Positions 1 through 7,003 of a stretch of DNA of 12,811 nucleotides are shown here, in pieces (the first letter of the stretch is position 1; the number at the start of each line of letters is the position of its first letter). The notes below the pieces were generated by a model. That model was not told the origin of the DNA. It worked only from the letters and a program-made list of their open reading frames with translations, and ran no database searches. The position numbers were made by a program, and so were the translations under genes. Origin of the DNA: Planctomycetota bacterium (GTDB lineage: Bacteria > Planctomycetota > Phycisphaerae > WQYP01); contig JAKAYZ010000006.1 of assembly GCA_021816165.1 (NCBI GenBank), positions 1 to 12,811 on the forward strand. Direction: 5' to 3'.

Positions 1-1795
1 ATAAAGTTTGCTGCATCAGCGAACTTGCGAAGGCGGTGGACGTTGAACTCAAGCCGATATTAAGACCATTTATGGCATTACCGCTTAAATTGACGACGAA
101 AACCCATTGATAGCCCGGAAATACGTCGGAATATCCCGGCAGGCCGCTGCTTCCAAGCAGAACCGCAGCCAGTGCGTGGGTCGGTGCATTGGTCGCCAGC
201 GAGCTCAATACTGATGAATTTGCGTGTAGATTGGCCAGAATACCGTAAGGAGCTGCAACTCCGCCTGCGAGATCCGGTATGTGTGGAGTGCTGACTGCCG
301 ACGCACCTTGTTGAAGATACGGGTTGGTGCCGCTTGGGCCGGAGCCGTATTGGGGTGCCGCACCAACCGCATCGGGCAGGGATGTAATTTGGGAGTTAGT
401 CTGCACAAAAAAGCGTCCGTTGGTTGCATTATTGAGGCTTGCATTGCTACTGCTGGCAGAGAAGGTGCCTCCAAGGGTATCAAATACACCATAGGCAGCG
501 TTGACCGAAGAACCGGTCAATTCAATCGTACCGCCGGAGCCTGCACCGCCGGTGCCACCATAACCGCCAGCACCACCGTTGCCGCCGTCACCACCGGCAC
601 CGCCGTTGCCACCATTACCGCCACCCGCCTTAACCGAGCTGCCGCTGCCACCCGCCGCGCCGAGGAGACCGGAGCCACCTGCAGCACCGGGTGTGCCAGC
701 AGTGCCTTGGGTGCCAGTGGTGCCCGCTGCACCCGTCGCTAAAATACTTCCATCAACAGTCAACCGTCCATAGGCGAATAGTTCAATGGCCCCACCGCCA
801 CCACCACCTTGGCCACCTTCGCCGCCACTGCCACCGTTGCCTCCACTGCCGCCAAGACCACCTGCGCCACCGTTGCCACCGCCCGCGCCGGTTGTGACAA
901 TCGTCCCGCCGCCACCACCGCCACCACCCGCACCGCCGCCAACGCCACCCGTGCCGCCACCGCCACCACCTTGTCCGCCGCCACCGCCACCACCACCGGC
1001 CCCACCGGTGAGGTAGTTGGGTTCTGCGATGTTGCCACCGTTTACCCCATTGGTACCAGAGGCTCCAATAACGCCGGCGGTGCCGGGCTTGCCGCCACCG
1101 CCACCGCCGCCATAGCCGCCGGCCGTCGATTGTTGACCAAATGTACCCCCCGCGCCCCCCGAGCCGGGGTTGCCACTTAGGCCCACTGCTCCGCCAAGCC
1201 CAAGATTAGCTCCACCTGTACCCGCTAATCCCGCTCCTATCGTCGAGCCATAGCCGTTGCTGCCTCCAACACCAGAAGAGCCGTTCCCGCCTGAAGTTCC
1301 GGGAGAGCCTGCATACGCTGCCCCGGCAGCGCCCGGTGCTCCGTTGCCGCCGCCCTGACCGATTCCACCGCCACCACCGCCGGCCCCACCGTTGTTGGCA
1401 CTATTTCCCGCTGGCGGATTGCCGCCCGTCCCACCGTACCCACCCGATCCACCGGAGCCGCCATTACCCCCGCCCGGACCGGCGCTGAATCCGTTCGCAG
1501 ATACATTGATCGTTACGCCACTGCCGAGATTTATATCGTTATATGATTCGATGATTAAAGGTGCATCGCCGGAAACAGATATGGTGTCTCCCGGATTAAA
1601 CGTCACATTGCCGCTGAATAAAAATACAGCACCTTGCGACGTCAACGTGGATACCATTGTGCCGCCGGTGGCCGTGCCTCCGCCTACAGCCATTTGGGCA
1701 TTGGTCGTGTCAAACACATAATTTGTCGCCATCGACATGTGAGCGCCGGTTGCGACGGCGGCGGCCGCCATCGCGGCCAAAAGTTGCAGTTTCAT
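1..1795 (-). CDS. Secreted glycine-rich (PGRS-like) repeat protein, C-terminus beyond window
   Basis: The frame is open from the ATG at 1795 to the window edge: 598 residues are visible and I read no in-frame stop. GGAG at 1806-1803 lies 7 nt before the ATG. A signal peptide is clear: K2, an Ala/Leu-rich core at about 5-18, and a likely cut after Ser-Met-Ala at 21-23. Residues 24-102 are Ser/Thr/Asn/Val-rich and look beta-structured. Residues about 103-425 are extremely Gly-rich, with GGAGG, GGNGG and long GGGGGG runs. A beta-like segment (GGAIELFAYGRLTVDGSILA) interrupts them at about 333-352, and a similar one (GGTIELTGSSVNAAYGVFD) follows at about 423-441. Residues about 450-598 are Ser/Ala/Asn-rich with several hydrophobic patches. 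The alternation of Gly-rich and short beta segments resembles cell-surface or exported beta-helix-type proteins; a structural or adhesive role is inference. An anchor such as PEP-CTERM or an autotransporter barrel could lie in the missing C-terminus. Confidence 0.85.
   Translation of the reverse strand, partial: MKLQLLAAMAAAAVATGAHMSMATNYVFDTTNAQMAVGGGTATGGTMVSTLTSQGAVFLFSGNVTFNPGDTISVSGDAPLIIESYNDINLGSGVTINVSANGFSAGPGGGNGGSGGSGGYGGTGGNPPAGNSANNGGAGGGGGGIGQGGGNGAPGAAGAAYAGSPGTSGGNGSSGVGGSNGYGSTIGAGLAGTGGANLGLGGAVGLSGNPGSGGAGGTFGQQSTAGGYGGGGGGGKPGTAGVIGASGTNGVNGGNIAEPNYLTGGAGGGGGGGGQGGGGGGTGGVGGGAGGGGGGGGTIVTTGAGGGNGGAGGLGGSGGNGGSGGEGGQGGGGGGAIELFAYGRLTVDGSILATGAAGTTGTQGTAGTPGAAGGSGLLGAAGGSGSSVKAGGGNGGNGGAGGDGGNGGAGGYGGTGGAGSGGTIELTGSSVNAAYGVFDTLGGTFSASSSNASLNNATNGRFFVQTNSQITSLPDAVGAAPQYGSGPSGTNPYLQQGASAVSTPHIPDLAGGVAAPYGILANLHANSSVLSSLATNAPTHALAAVLLGSSGLPGYSDVFPGYQWVFVVNLSGNAINGLNIGLSSTSTAFASSLMQQTL
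526..1480 (-). repeat. Low-complexity Gly-codon repeat tract within the glycine-rich gene
   Basis: This stretch is built from imperfect GGT/GGC/GGN triplets, read as CCACCG/CCGCCA on the plus strand. It is densest at about 790-1010 and 1080-1110. It encodes the Gly-rich core of the secreted protein. The composition keeps other frames free of stops, producing long Pro-rich or Ala/Val-rich shadow frames on both strands. Such tracts can expand or contract by slippage, but no exact long repeat unit is visible, so recent expansion is not shown. Confidence 0.75.
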
Positions 1796-1825
1796 CCATC
1801 ATCTCCGTCAAAAAGGTAATTCGGT

Positions 1826-1845
1826 GCGGATAATCGCGGATAATC
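1826..1845 (-). repeat. Tandem 10-bp repeat in the leader of the glycine-rich gene
   Basis: GCGGATAATC occurs twice head to tail at 1826-1835 and 1836-1845, reading GATTATCCGC twice on the coding strand. A related GATTACCG follows at 1860-1853. The repeats lie 31-50 nt before the ATG at 1795 and downstream of the predicted promoter, so they would be in the untranslated leader. They could bind a regulator or form part of an RNA element, or they could be chance. The repetition is seen; the role is not known. Confidence 0.5.
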
Positions 1846-2018
1846 TATGTTTCGGTAATCTGGGCGACAGCGCCGGGCCGAGACGACGGGCATGCCGTGC
1901 ACTTTTTCCACTCAGGCATCCCGATAAACAGGCCACTCATCTGCCGCTCAATGACTCTATGGCCCCATAAATTCTCTCCCAGACGTGCATGATTGCTACC
2001 AATCCCGTCTCATTCGAT

Positions 2019-2046
2019 ATTATAATGAACAAATACGACTTTTCAA
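2019..2046 (-). promoter_or_regulatory. Predicted sigma70-type promoter for the glycine-rich gene
   Basis: On the minus strand TTGAAA (2046-2041) and a perfect TATAAT (2024-2019) are separated by 16 bp. Transcription would start near 2012 and give a leader of about 215 nt before the ATG at 1795. The match is the best promoter in the window. The same AT-rich core also reads TATAAT on the plus strand (2021-2026), but without a good -35 element, so I assign only the minus-strand promoter. Confidence 0.55.
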
Positions 2047-2159
2047 GCTGAAAATAGTGCAGAATTGTGTTCGAAGCGACGCACATGCCCGCTGTGTTGG
2101 CCATTCAGACATGGCTACCGGTTTGCCGAGAACTGGCCAAACGGGCACCACCACTTTAA

Positions 2160-2184
2160 ATACTGCCGATAAATTTCGCAGTAT
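2160..2184. promoter_or_regulatory. Inverted repeat (7-bp arms) in the intergenic region
   Basis: ATACTGC at 2160-2166 and GCAGTAT at 2178-2184 are perfect complements around an 11-nt AT-rich centre. The element lies upstream of the predicted promoter at 2046-2019, so it could be an operator or activator site, or a weak hairpin downstream of the oxidoreductase gene. No T-tract follows on either strand. Confidence 0.35.
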
Positions 2185-2229
2185 AACGCACCAGTCAATC
2201 GTTAATTTAACACCTGATGATGGCCAGTA

Positions 2230-2262
2230 GCAACGACAACGTTGCACGCGGCCCAACGCCGC
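2230..2262. other. Two adjacent short hairpins
   Basis: GCAACG-ACAA-CGTTGC (2230-2245) is followed two bases later by GCGGC-CCAAC-GCCGC (2248-2262). Both stems are perfect but short, at 6 and 5 bp. They lie 134-166 nt past the oxidoreductase stop codon in the direction of transcription. They could be 3' end processing or termination structures, but neither has a T-run, so the function is open. Confidence 0.35.
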
Positions 2263-2395
2263 CTACATGGCTCAGGGTTTGACCGGCGAGATGCGTTGCT
2301 TCGGACAGGCTCCCGGGCGGAAACGGCATGATTATTCTTCCATCAGGTAAGCAACATAAACTGGCCGCGCTGAGTACAGAAGTTAATATGCTGCC

Positions 2396-3439
2396 TTATG
2401 CCTCATCGGCATATCCGTACTTTAAGTTGATGGCCTCTCGCCAGCGATCCAGCGTTTGCATGTTACCCAAGGTATCTGCCCAATTCATGGCGGGGGCCGG
2501 GGGTTCCTGCAGCCCGCCTGCAATGGCCGCCGCCACCACGTCCGCTTCCAACGCATAAACATCGGCCGGCGCATCAATGGCCAATGTCATCGGCTCACCA
2601 TTGGGTCGATGGACGATGATGCGATTGCCACTTCGCCGGGGCACCCACAACCATGGAACTTCAATACGCCCTTCGGAGCCGGCGATATGCACGGCGTTTG
2701 GCAGATCGCACCGGACAGCGGCATTCACGCAGGCCAATATCTCATTGGGAAAAGTCAGAAGCGCCGACGCCATCTCATCCACACCGGTGCGCACGCCGAT
2801 GGTCCCCGCCCCCGCCACGGCTGTTGGATCAAGAAAATCTCTGCCCGCTGCGACTCCGGCTACCCATCGCGCCAGCGAAATGGGATAGCAACCAACATCG
2901 AGTATGCCTCCGCCGCCGAGGGCATGGTTCAGCAGGCGGTGGGTATCATCCACTGCGCACCGAAAACCAAAATTTGCATGAATCATACGCACCTGCCCAA
3001 TGGCACCCTGGCGCAGAAGCCCGCGCAATTCTGTCACCACCGGGTGGCATCGGTACATAAATGCTTCCATTAAAAATACGCGGTGTTTCTGCGCAGCAGC
3101 AATCATTCGCTCCGCCTGGGCTTTATTCATCGCCATAGGCTTTTCACACAGGATGTGTTTGCCGGCCTGGGCGGCGGCGATCGCCCAATGGGCATGAAAG
3201 GGGTGCGGCGTAGCAATATATACGGCATCCACGGCCTTGTCCGCGAGCAACTTTTCATAGTGGTCGTAACGTGCGACGGACAGCCCTGAGAGTACTTCGG
3301 CAGCAAAGGTGTCGGCGGTATCGCGACGGCGGCTTGCAACCGCGACCAGACGGCCCGAAGTTGATTCCAGTAAACCGGCTGCAAATTTAGCCGCAATTGC
3401 CCCGGTGCCCAAAATTCCCCAGCGTAACGTATTCATCAT
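2396..3439 (-). CDS. Gfo/Idh/MocA family NAD(P)-dependent oxidoreductase
   Basis: The 347-residue protein begins with a Rossmann nucleotide-binding motif, GILGTGAIAAKFA, at 8-20. The family EKP motif is at 99-101, with K100 the expected catalytic or cofactor-positioning lysine, and MEAFMYRCHPVV follows at 124-135. A GGGGILDVGCYPISLARW block at 175-192 opens the C-terminal substrate domain; Y185 is a candidate catalytic tyrosine by analogy. This pattern is closest to the dihydrodiol dehydrogenase/xylose dehydrogenase-like branch, which oxidises or reduces sugars or diols. The true substrate cannot be read from the sequence. I chose the ATG at 3439 because GGGG at 3450-3447 lies 7 nt upstream and the Rossmann strand follows directly. 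A longer frame from a TTG at 3508 adds 23 unlikely residues and overlaps the predicted promoter. The second ATG at 3436 is also possible. The gene probably forms its own transcription unit, expressed in the cytoplasm. Confidence 0.92.
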   Translation of the reverse strand: MMNTLRWGILGTGAIAAKFAAGLLESTSGRLVAVASRRRDTADTFAAEVLSGLSVARYDHYEKLLADKAVDAVYIATPHPFHAHWAIAAAQAGKHILCEKPMAMNKAQAERMIAAAQKHRVFLMEAFMYRCHPVVTELRGLLRQGAIGQVRMIHANFGFRCAVDDTHRLLNHALGGGGILDVGCYPISLARWVAGVAAGRDFLDPTAVAGAGTIGVRTGVDEMASALLTFPNEILACVNAAVRCDLPNAVHIAGSEGRIEVPWLWVPRRSGNRIIVHRPNGEPMTLAIDAPADVYALEADVVAAAIAGGLQEPPAPAMNWADTLGNMQTLDRWREAINLKYGYADEA

Positions 3440-3452
3440 GGTACGACCCCGG

Positions 3453-3477
3453 CAAACGCATCTGATTCGTGCGTTTG
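3453..3477. promoter_or_regulatory. Perfect 8+8 bp dyad, candidate operator of the oxidoreductase gene
   Basis: CAAACGCA (3453-3460) and TGCGTTTG (3470-3477) are exact complements separated by 9 bp. The dyad covers the expected transcription start and early leader of the oxidoreductase gene, just downstream of the predicted -10 box. This is the usual place for a repressor site. As RNA it would form an 8-bp hairpin ending 3 nt before the GGGG of the ribosome binding site, so control of translation is a second reading. No regulator gene is in the window. Confidence 0.5.
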
Positions 3478-3478
3478 G

Positions 3479-3508
3479 ACAATAATCGCCAGCGCCGCAT
3501 GCCGTCAA
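3479..3508 (-). promoter_or_regulatory. Predicted promoter of the oxidoreductase gene
   Basis: On the minus strand TTGACG (3508-3503, five of six consensus bases) and TATTGT (3484-3479, four of six) are 18 bp apart. Transcription would start near 3472, about 33 nt before the ATG at 3439. This supports a separate transcription unit after the 483-residue protein gene, whose stop is at 3549. The -10 match is modest. Confidence 0.4.
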
Positions 3509-3548
3509 ATAACAAGTACGGACCTGTGTCAGGAGATGCTTTTGGCGA

Positions 3549-5000
3549 TCAATCGCTGTCGGACAGGGTTACCGGGTTCAAAAAGCTTAGATTGGGTACT
3601 CCGCGTTGTGCGGCGATACGAAAACTCTCGATGCCCGCCACGCGGGCCTCCATAGCACGCATGAATTTCATCTGGCCACCACGCCCCATCCCTTTGGGAA
3701 AGCCTGCCGTGCGCGGGTACGAATAGTGCAGATATGTGTGAAAAGAAGCCATGGCCTGCTTGAAACGGCTGATAGCCAGCAGTAAATAGCGGTCGGCGTT
3801 GTCGCCGAGCCGGAATTTGCGGTTATTATTTTGCCACGCCACCAGTCCTTGGAACATGGCCTTTTCCGCCGAGGCCAGAGCGATGAAGTAACGCGTCTCC
3901 AGAAGATGCTGATGGTGGACATTGTACTGATCGGGATATTTGGCCAGATAGGCGTGCCATTCTTTAATGTCGCGCGGTCCATTGATGGCTACATTGCGAT
4001 AGCAATCGAGAATGTTGCGCACACGAGCGGGAAACCGCCGCAGCATTTTGCCTTCCGGCTCGCTGAAAATATGGTTGGTAAGTCGCTGCGCGTAGTAGAT
4101 GTCGTCGCGACACCAGAGACGCAGGGCCATGGGCTGCCAGGAATCCAGCACTTCAATGCCCGAATCGGTCGGCAGTTTGGGTTGGTGCATAGCACGGCCG
4201 TATTCCACCCACGCAAAATAAAACACACTCAGACCGTAGCGATAGTGAATTTTTCCAATTTTTACGCCGTGACCTATTGGACCATGACCACTGAGAGGGG
4301 GCAGAAGCTTGCATTTAAATTCCGGTTGGTGCACGATGAAATACACTTCCGGCAGGGTGCCAAAATGCGAGCCTTTCTGTCCGGGTTTATAACGATAGAG
4401 ATGGGCAATGTCGTAGCGCCAACGGGCGCAGTAATATTTTCGTTCAAAGCTGGTGCCGAGTTTCAGGAAAAAGTCGTTGGCTTCATTGATGATCATATTG
4501 GCGTTATCAGGGACGTAATGCTCGCCCTTGTACAAGTACACCAAGCCATCAAGCACCCATTTGTATTTGGTATCCAGTCCATGGTATTGGGCGGATAAGT
4601 TGTAGGACATATTCCAGGCGTTGAAGATATAGTCCGAAGCGAAGTAGGGCTCGATGGCGGCAATGGCGTTGTAATCGGTTTCAAGTGGGCGCCATTTTTG
4701 AACATTTTTGTCATGCTCGGCATTTTCCCATAAAGCCGCTGCCAACACGCCCCGAAAGCCGCCCAGCGCCAAACGCGGAAACGTCAGCAGCAACTGTCCG
4801 ATGCTTTTATCGCTCGATTGCACCAGATGTGATCGCTTATGTTTCAAGGCGGGTTCAAGGAAAAAAATACCAGCGATCAAAACCACGGCAATGGCCATAC
4901 AGATAAGCTGATCGCGCCGGGCCTGACTTTTCAACCGGGCGCGAAGGTTGGTATCCGGAGCGCGGGGAGGGGGCAGCGTGGTGGGTGTTAAATCCGGCAT
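3549..5000 (-). CDS. Single-pass membrane protein of unknown function, partner of the ABC-2 exporter
   Basis: The ATG at 5000 shares its A with the TGA of the upstream permease (TGATG), so translation is probably coupled. This gives 483 residues. A longer in-frame extension to 5099 lies wholly inside the permease gene and is rejected. Residues 1-30 are Pro- and Arg-rich and should be cytoplasmic. Residues about 31-48 form one membrane segment, and the rest should be extracytoplasmic. The large domain is rich in Trp, Tyr and His and looks helical and repeat-like. LALGGFRGVLAAALW (77-91) and a region with FNAWNMSYNLSAQYH (126-140) are the most distinctive segments. From memory, similar LGGFRG/AWNMAYNIS proteins occur beside ABC-2 exporters in planctomycetes and verrucomicrobia with no assigned function; this needs a search. 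I see no catalytic motif. A scaffold or accessory role for the exporter is inference from operon position. Confidence 0.85.
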   Translation of the reverse strand: MPDLTPTTLPPPRAPDTNLRARLKSQARRDQLICMAIAVVLIAGIFFLEPALKHKRSHLVQSSDKSIGQLLLTFPRLALGGFRGVLAAALWENAEHDKNVQKWRPLETDYNAIAAIEPYFASDYIFNAWNMSYNLSAQYHGLDTKYKWVLDGLVYLYKGEHYVPDNANMIINEANDFFLKLGTSFERKYYCARWRYDIAHLYRYKPGQKGSHFGTLPEVYFIVHQPEFKCKLLPPLSGHGPIGHGVKIGKIHYRYGLSVFYFAWVEYGRAMHQPKLPTDSGIEVLDSWQPMALRLWCRDDIYYAQRLTNHIFSEPEGKMLRRFPARVRNILDCYRNVAINGPRDIKEWHAYLAKYPDQYNVHHQHLLETRYFIALASAEKAMFQGLVAWQNNNRKFRLGDNADRYLLLAISRFKQAMASFHTYLHYSYPRTAGFPKGMGRGGQMKFMRAMEARVAGIESFRIAAQRGVPNLSFLNPVTLSDSD

Positions 5001-6985
5001 CAGGAAAGCTCCCTTCGTCGCATGACCATGTAGCCAAACGCAATGGCCGGTATCATGGAAATAATGGCTGCGAAAATATTTTGTGCCAAAAACAGCCACG
5101 GCATGTTACGTGATTCGGTGATGTAGGGCAATGGAGAAAACCGCGTGAAATTGGGCAGCAGATAAACCAATATTTCAAGCACATGCACCATCACACCGCT
5201 GATGAACGACCCCAATTGATAGTACCAAACTCCCTGCAGGCGGTGCTGCTCAACGAGATTGAGTAATTCAAATCCGTTGGCTTTCGCCAGTTCACTTACA
5301 AATTCGAATAGATTGCCGAGAATGTAGCAGCACAGCGTCGTCAGCAACGCCACGGGCCAACCCAGGGCGGTTCCCGACACCACGCCAATGGTGATAAGCA
5401 AAATAACTTCGCAGAAGACGATAAGCTCGGTCTTGAACAGATTGCCTATGAACGTTGATGGTTTCTGCATAATGCGGACGGAATTGGTGCGAATTTTGAG
5501 CCAATGGCCGTGCACGGTACTGCTGAGGTTGATGATAAGCGGACTGCCATCAAGCAGACGGCGCGGCAGATGTACGTCTGTCACGCGTTTTTCATTGATA
5601 TGGAGATTGAGCATTTTTACGGGATTGGTGGGGTCATCCTTTGAATACGCCACCAAAGCGGCAAACGTAGGAATAGCCTCATTGGTCTCTTTGGAGACGC
5701 CGCAGATGAGGTGCACGGTAAATTTATCACCCTTGGCGGTCGGGATATCCAACGGATTAAGATGCTTGAATTCCCAGGAGGCAACTTCGGGCGGGGTGCG
5801 TCCCGTTTTGCCCGGTCCGGTAATTTCCTGCCAGCCGTTGGACTTAAACCCCGTGATAACCGGATTGGGCTTGGGCAAAATGTAATCGATGCCGTGCTGG
5901 TTCAACATGGCGGCATTGACGCCGGTGACAATGCAACTGGAATTATCGATGTGCGTGCCATCTCCAATTTGCAGATAGACGTGAAAGGTCGGGCAGGAAA
6001 CTTTCAGCACCACCGGTCCGGGATTAAATACCTTGCCGCTTTTGGGGTCGCTGTAAGCAAAAAATTTGAAAGGATGCTTGGGAGTCCAGGCCGCCTCACC
6101 GCTGGCGTTGAGTTTCACCGTGGCCTCCTCTGTGACCATGGGATTGTCGCGCTGGATGGCGGTGATGTGCACCGAGGCCGGATGGCCCGGAGGCAGCAAA
6201 CCAAAATGCAGCAAAAAATCGGGCTGGTAATTTAAATTGGCCGGTATCGAGGGAAACTCAAAGTAAACATTCTCCGTGCTGCCACCCTTCATGTATCGAG
6301 TGGGTGGGTTGTGGGTATAGCTGATAAGCCCGGCTATCCGGAGTGTGCCGGTGATGTAATTCTGTGCCTGAAGCACACCATGATCAGCGGTGTAGAGCAA
6401 TCCAAAATCGGGTGGCACATGGCGAACGGCCGTGTTGTAGTTCGTCTTTTCCGTTTTGTAGACGGCCATGGCGTCGGTACGGATGCGCTGGTCCACAACC
6501 TTCATAAAAGCCCAGGTGAAAAACATCATGACCATCAGCATTACCAACGCAGCCGCTCCAAGGCCCATGATTTTTCCCAGCAGCAATTCAAGTCGTGTAA
6601 CCGGTTTGGAACCGGTCGTGATGAGGGTTTTGCGTTCACGCTCGCGGGGCAGCGCCAGACATGCAAGAATTCCAAGGTACAGAAGCAGGATAATTTCCTG
6701 GGCGCGGATGAAGATCGTCAAATACACCCGCACTTCACTGCCCGGTGTGTATCCCCGCACAATCGCAAAGCCGAGAATAAGACAAATCACCAGCCAGATG
6801 ATGGGTATGGCCCACATGCGATTGTGCCACGCCTCAATGAAGGTGGTGCGGCCCACCGCCCAGGCGCGGCTGATGCCAGTGCCAATGCGTGCAATATCCC
6901 GGAAGGCAGTGAGAATAAACGCGATGAGCACAACGACAATGACCGCGTCGGCCACCAGCGACATGTAATTGATTGAATGGTGCAT
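5000..6985 (-). CDS. ABC-2 type transporter permease with large extracytoplasmic domain
   Basis: The 661-residue protein has four N-terminal membrane segments at about 10-28, 58-77, 88-112 and 139-163. Between the third and fourth is LPRERERKTLITTGSKPVTR (112-131) followed by LELLLGKIMG, the usual ABC-2 cytoplasmic coupling region (REREx-Lxx-xPVxRxELLLGK). A soluble Pro/Gly/Thr-rich domain of about 350 residues (roughly 165-515) follows; it probably lies outside the membrane. The C-terminus has four more segments at about 520-540, 544-561, 592-611 and 632-653. It should pair with the ATPase encoded 18 nt upstream to export an unknown substrate. The ATG at 6985 is preferred because GGAG (6994-6991) sits 5 nt before it. 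The in-frame GTG at 6991 directly follows the GGA and is too close. The gene ends in a TGATG overlap with the next gene. The insert is much larger than in minimal ABC-2 permeases. Confidence 0.9.
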   Translation of the reverse strand: MHHSINYMSLVADAVIVVVLIAFILTAFRDIARIGTGISRAWAVGRTTFIEAWHNRMWAIPIIWLVICLILGFAIVRGYTPGSEVRVYLTIFIRAQEIILLLYLGILACLALPRERERKTLITTGSKPVTRLELLLGKIMGLGAAALVMLMVMMFFTWAFMKVVDQRIRTDAMAVYKTEKTNYNTAVRHVPPDFGLLYTADHGVLQAQNYITGTLRIAGLISYTHNPPTRYMKGGSTENVYFEFPSIPANLNYQPDFLLHFGLLPPGHPASVHITAIQRDNPMVTEEATVKLNASGEAAWTPKHPFKFFAYSDPKSGKVFNPGPVVLKVSCPTFHVYLQIGDGTHIDNSSCIVTGVNAAMLNQHGIDYILPKPNPVITGFKSNGWQEITGPGKTGRTPPEVASWEFKHLNPLDIPTAKGDKFTVHLICGVSKETNEAIPTFAALVAYSKDDPTNPVKMLNLHINEKRVTDVHLPRRLLDGSPLIINLSSTVHGHWLKIRTNSVRIMQKPSTFIGNLFKTELIVFCEVILLITIGVVSGTALGWPVALLTTLCCYILGNLFEFVSELAKANGFELLNLVEQHRLQGVWYYQLGSFISGVMVHVLEILVYLLPNFTRFSPLPYITESRNMPWLFLAQNIFAAIISMIPAIAFGYMVMRRRELS

Positions 6986-7003
6986 TCGCACTCCGATTAG
7001 CCG

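Larger units (their letters stand above)
1796..2395. other. 600-bp intergenic region with dyads and no convincing gene
   Basis: The region separates the oxidoreductase stop from the glycine-rich gene start. Short frames exist on both strands (for example plus 1985-2230 and minus 2256-2020), but they overlap each other and show no recognisable motif. The visible structure is inverted repeats. ATACTGC/GCAGTAT lies at 2160-2166 and 2178-2184. TTGGCCA/TGGCCAA lies at 2097-2103 and 2134-2140. GCAACG/CGTTGC with a 4-nt loop lies at 2230-2245, and GCGGC/GCCGC with a 5-nt loop at 2248-2262. None is followed by a clear T-run on either strand, so I do not call a terminator for the oxidoreductase. The region probably carries control signals for the glycine-rich gene. 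Confidence 0.5.

Noticed and set aside
526..1110. CCACCG-rich tract as a CRISPR array or satellite repeat
   Set aside because: There are no fixed repeat units or spacers. The pattern is in-frame triplet bias encoding glycine.
517..1506. Minus-strand Ala/Val-rich frames at 517-732, 760-1038 and 1237-1506
   Set aside because: They are alternative frames of the same repeat tract. The frame with the signal peptide and no stop for 598 codons is the real one.
281..1721. Several plus-strand frames rich in Pro, Ala or Thr (for example 281-742, 786-1016, 809-1180, 1392-1721)
   Set aside because: They are mirror images of the Gly-codon repeat of the minus-strand secreted protein. None has a ribosome binding site or recognisable domain, and they overlap each other.
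1985..2256. Overlapping short frames on both strands in the intergenic region (81 and 78 residues)
   Set aside because: They are antisense to each other, have no clear ribosome binding site and show no recognisable motif; the dyads in this stretch suggest non-coding control DNA.
3440..3508. N-terminal extension of the oxidoreductase to a TTG start at 3508
   Set aside because: The added 23 residues are Cys/Arg-rich and precede a typical Rossmann start. They cover the predicted promoter and dyad, and the ATG at 3439 has a spaced GGGG.
5001..5099. N-terminal extension of the 483-residue protein into the permease gene
   Set aside because: The extension lies entirely in the permease coding sequence. 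The TGATG overlap at 5002-4998 is a standard coupled start.
3831..6976. Long plus-strand frames at 3831-4598, 5711-6235 and 6311-6976
   Set aside because: They are antisense to strong minus-strand genes with clear domains, and their translations have no family features.
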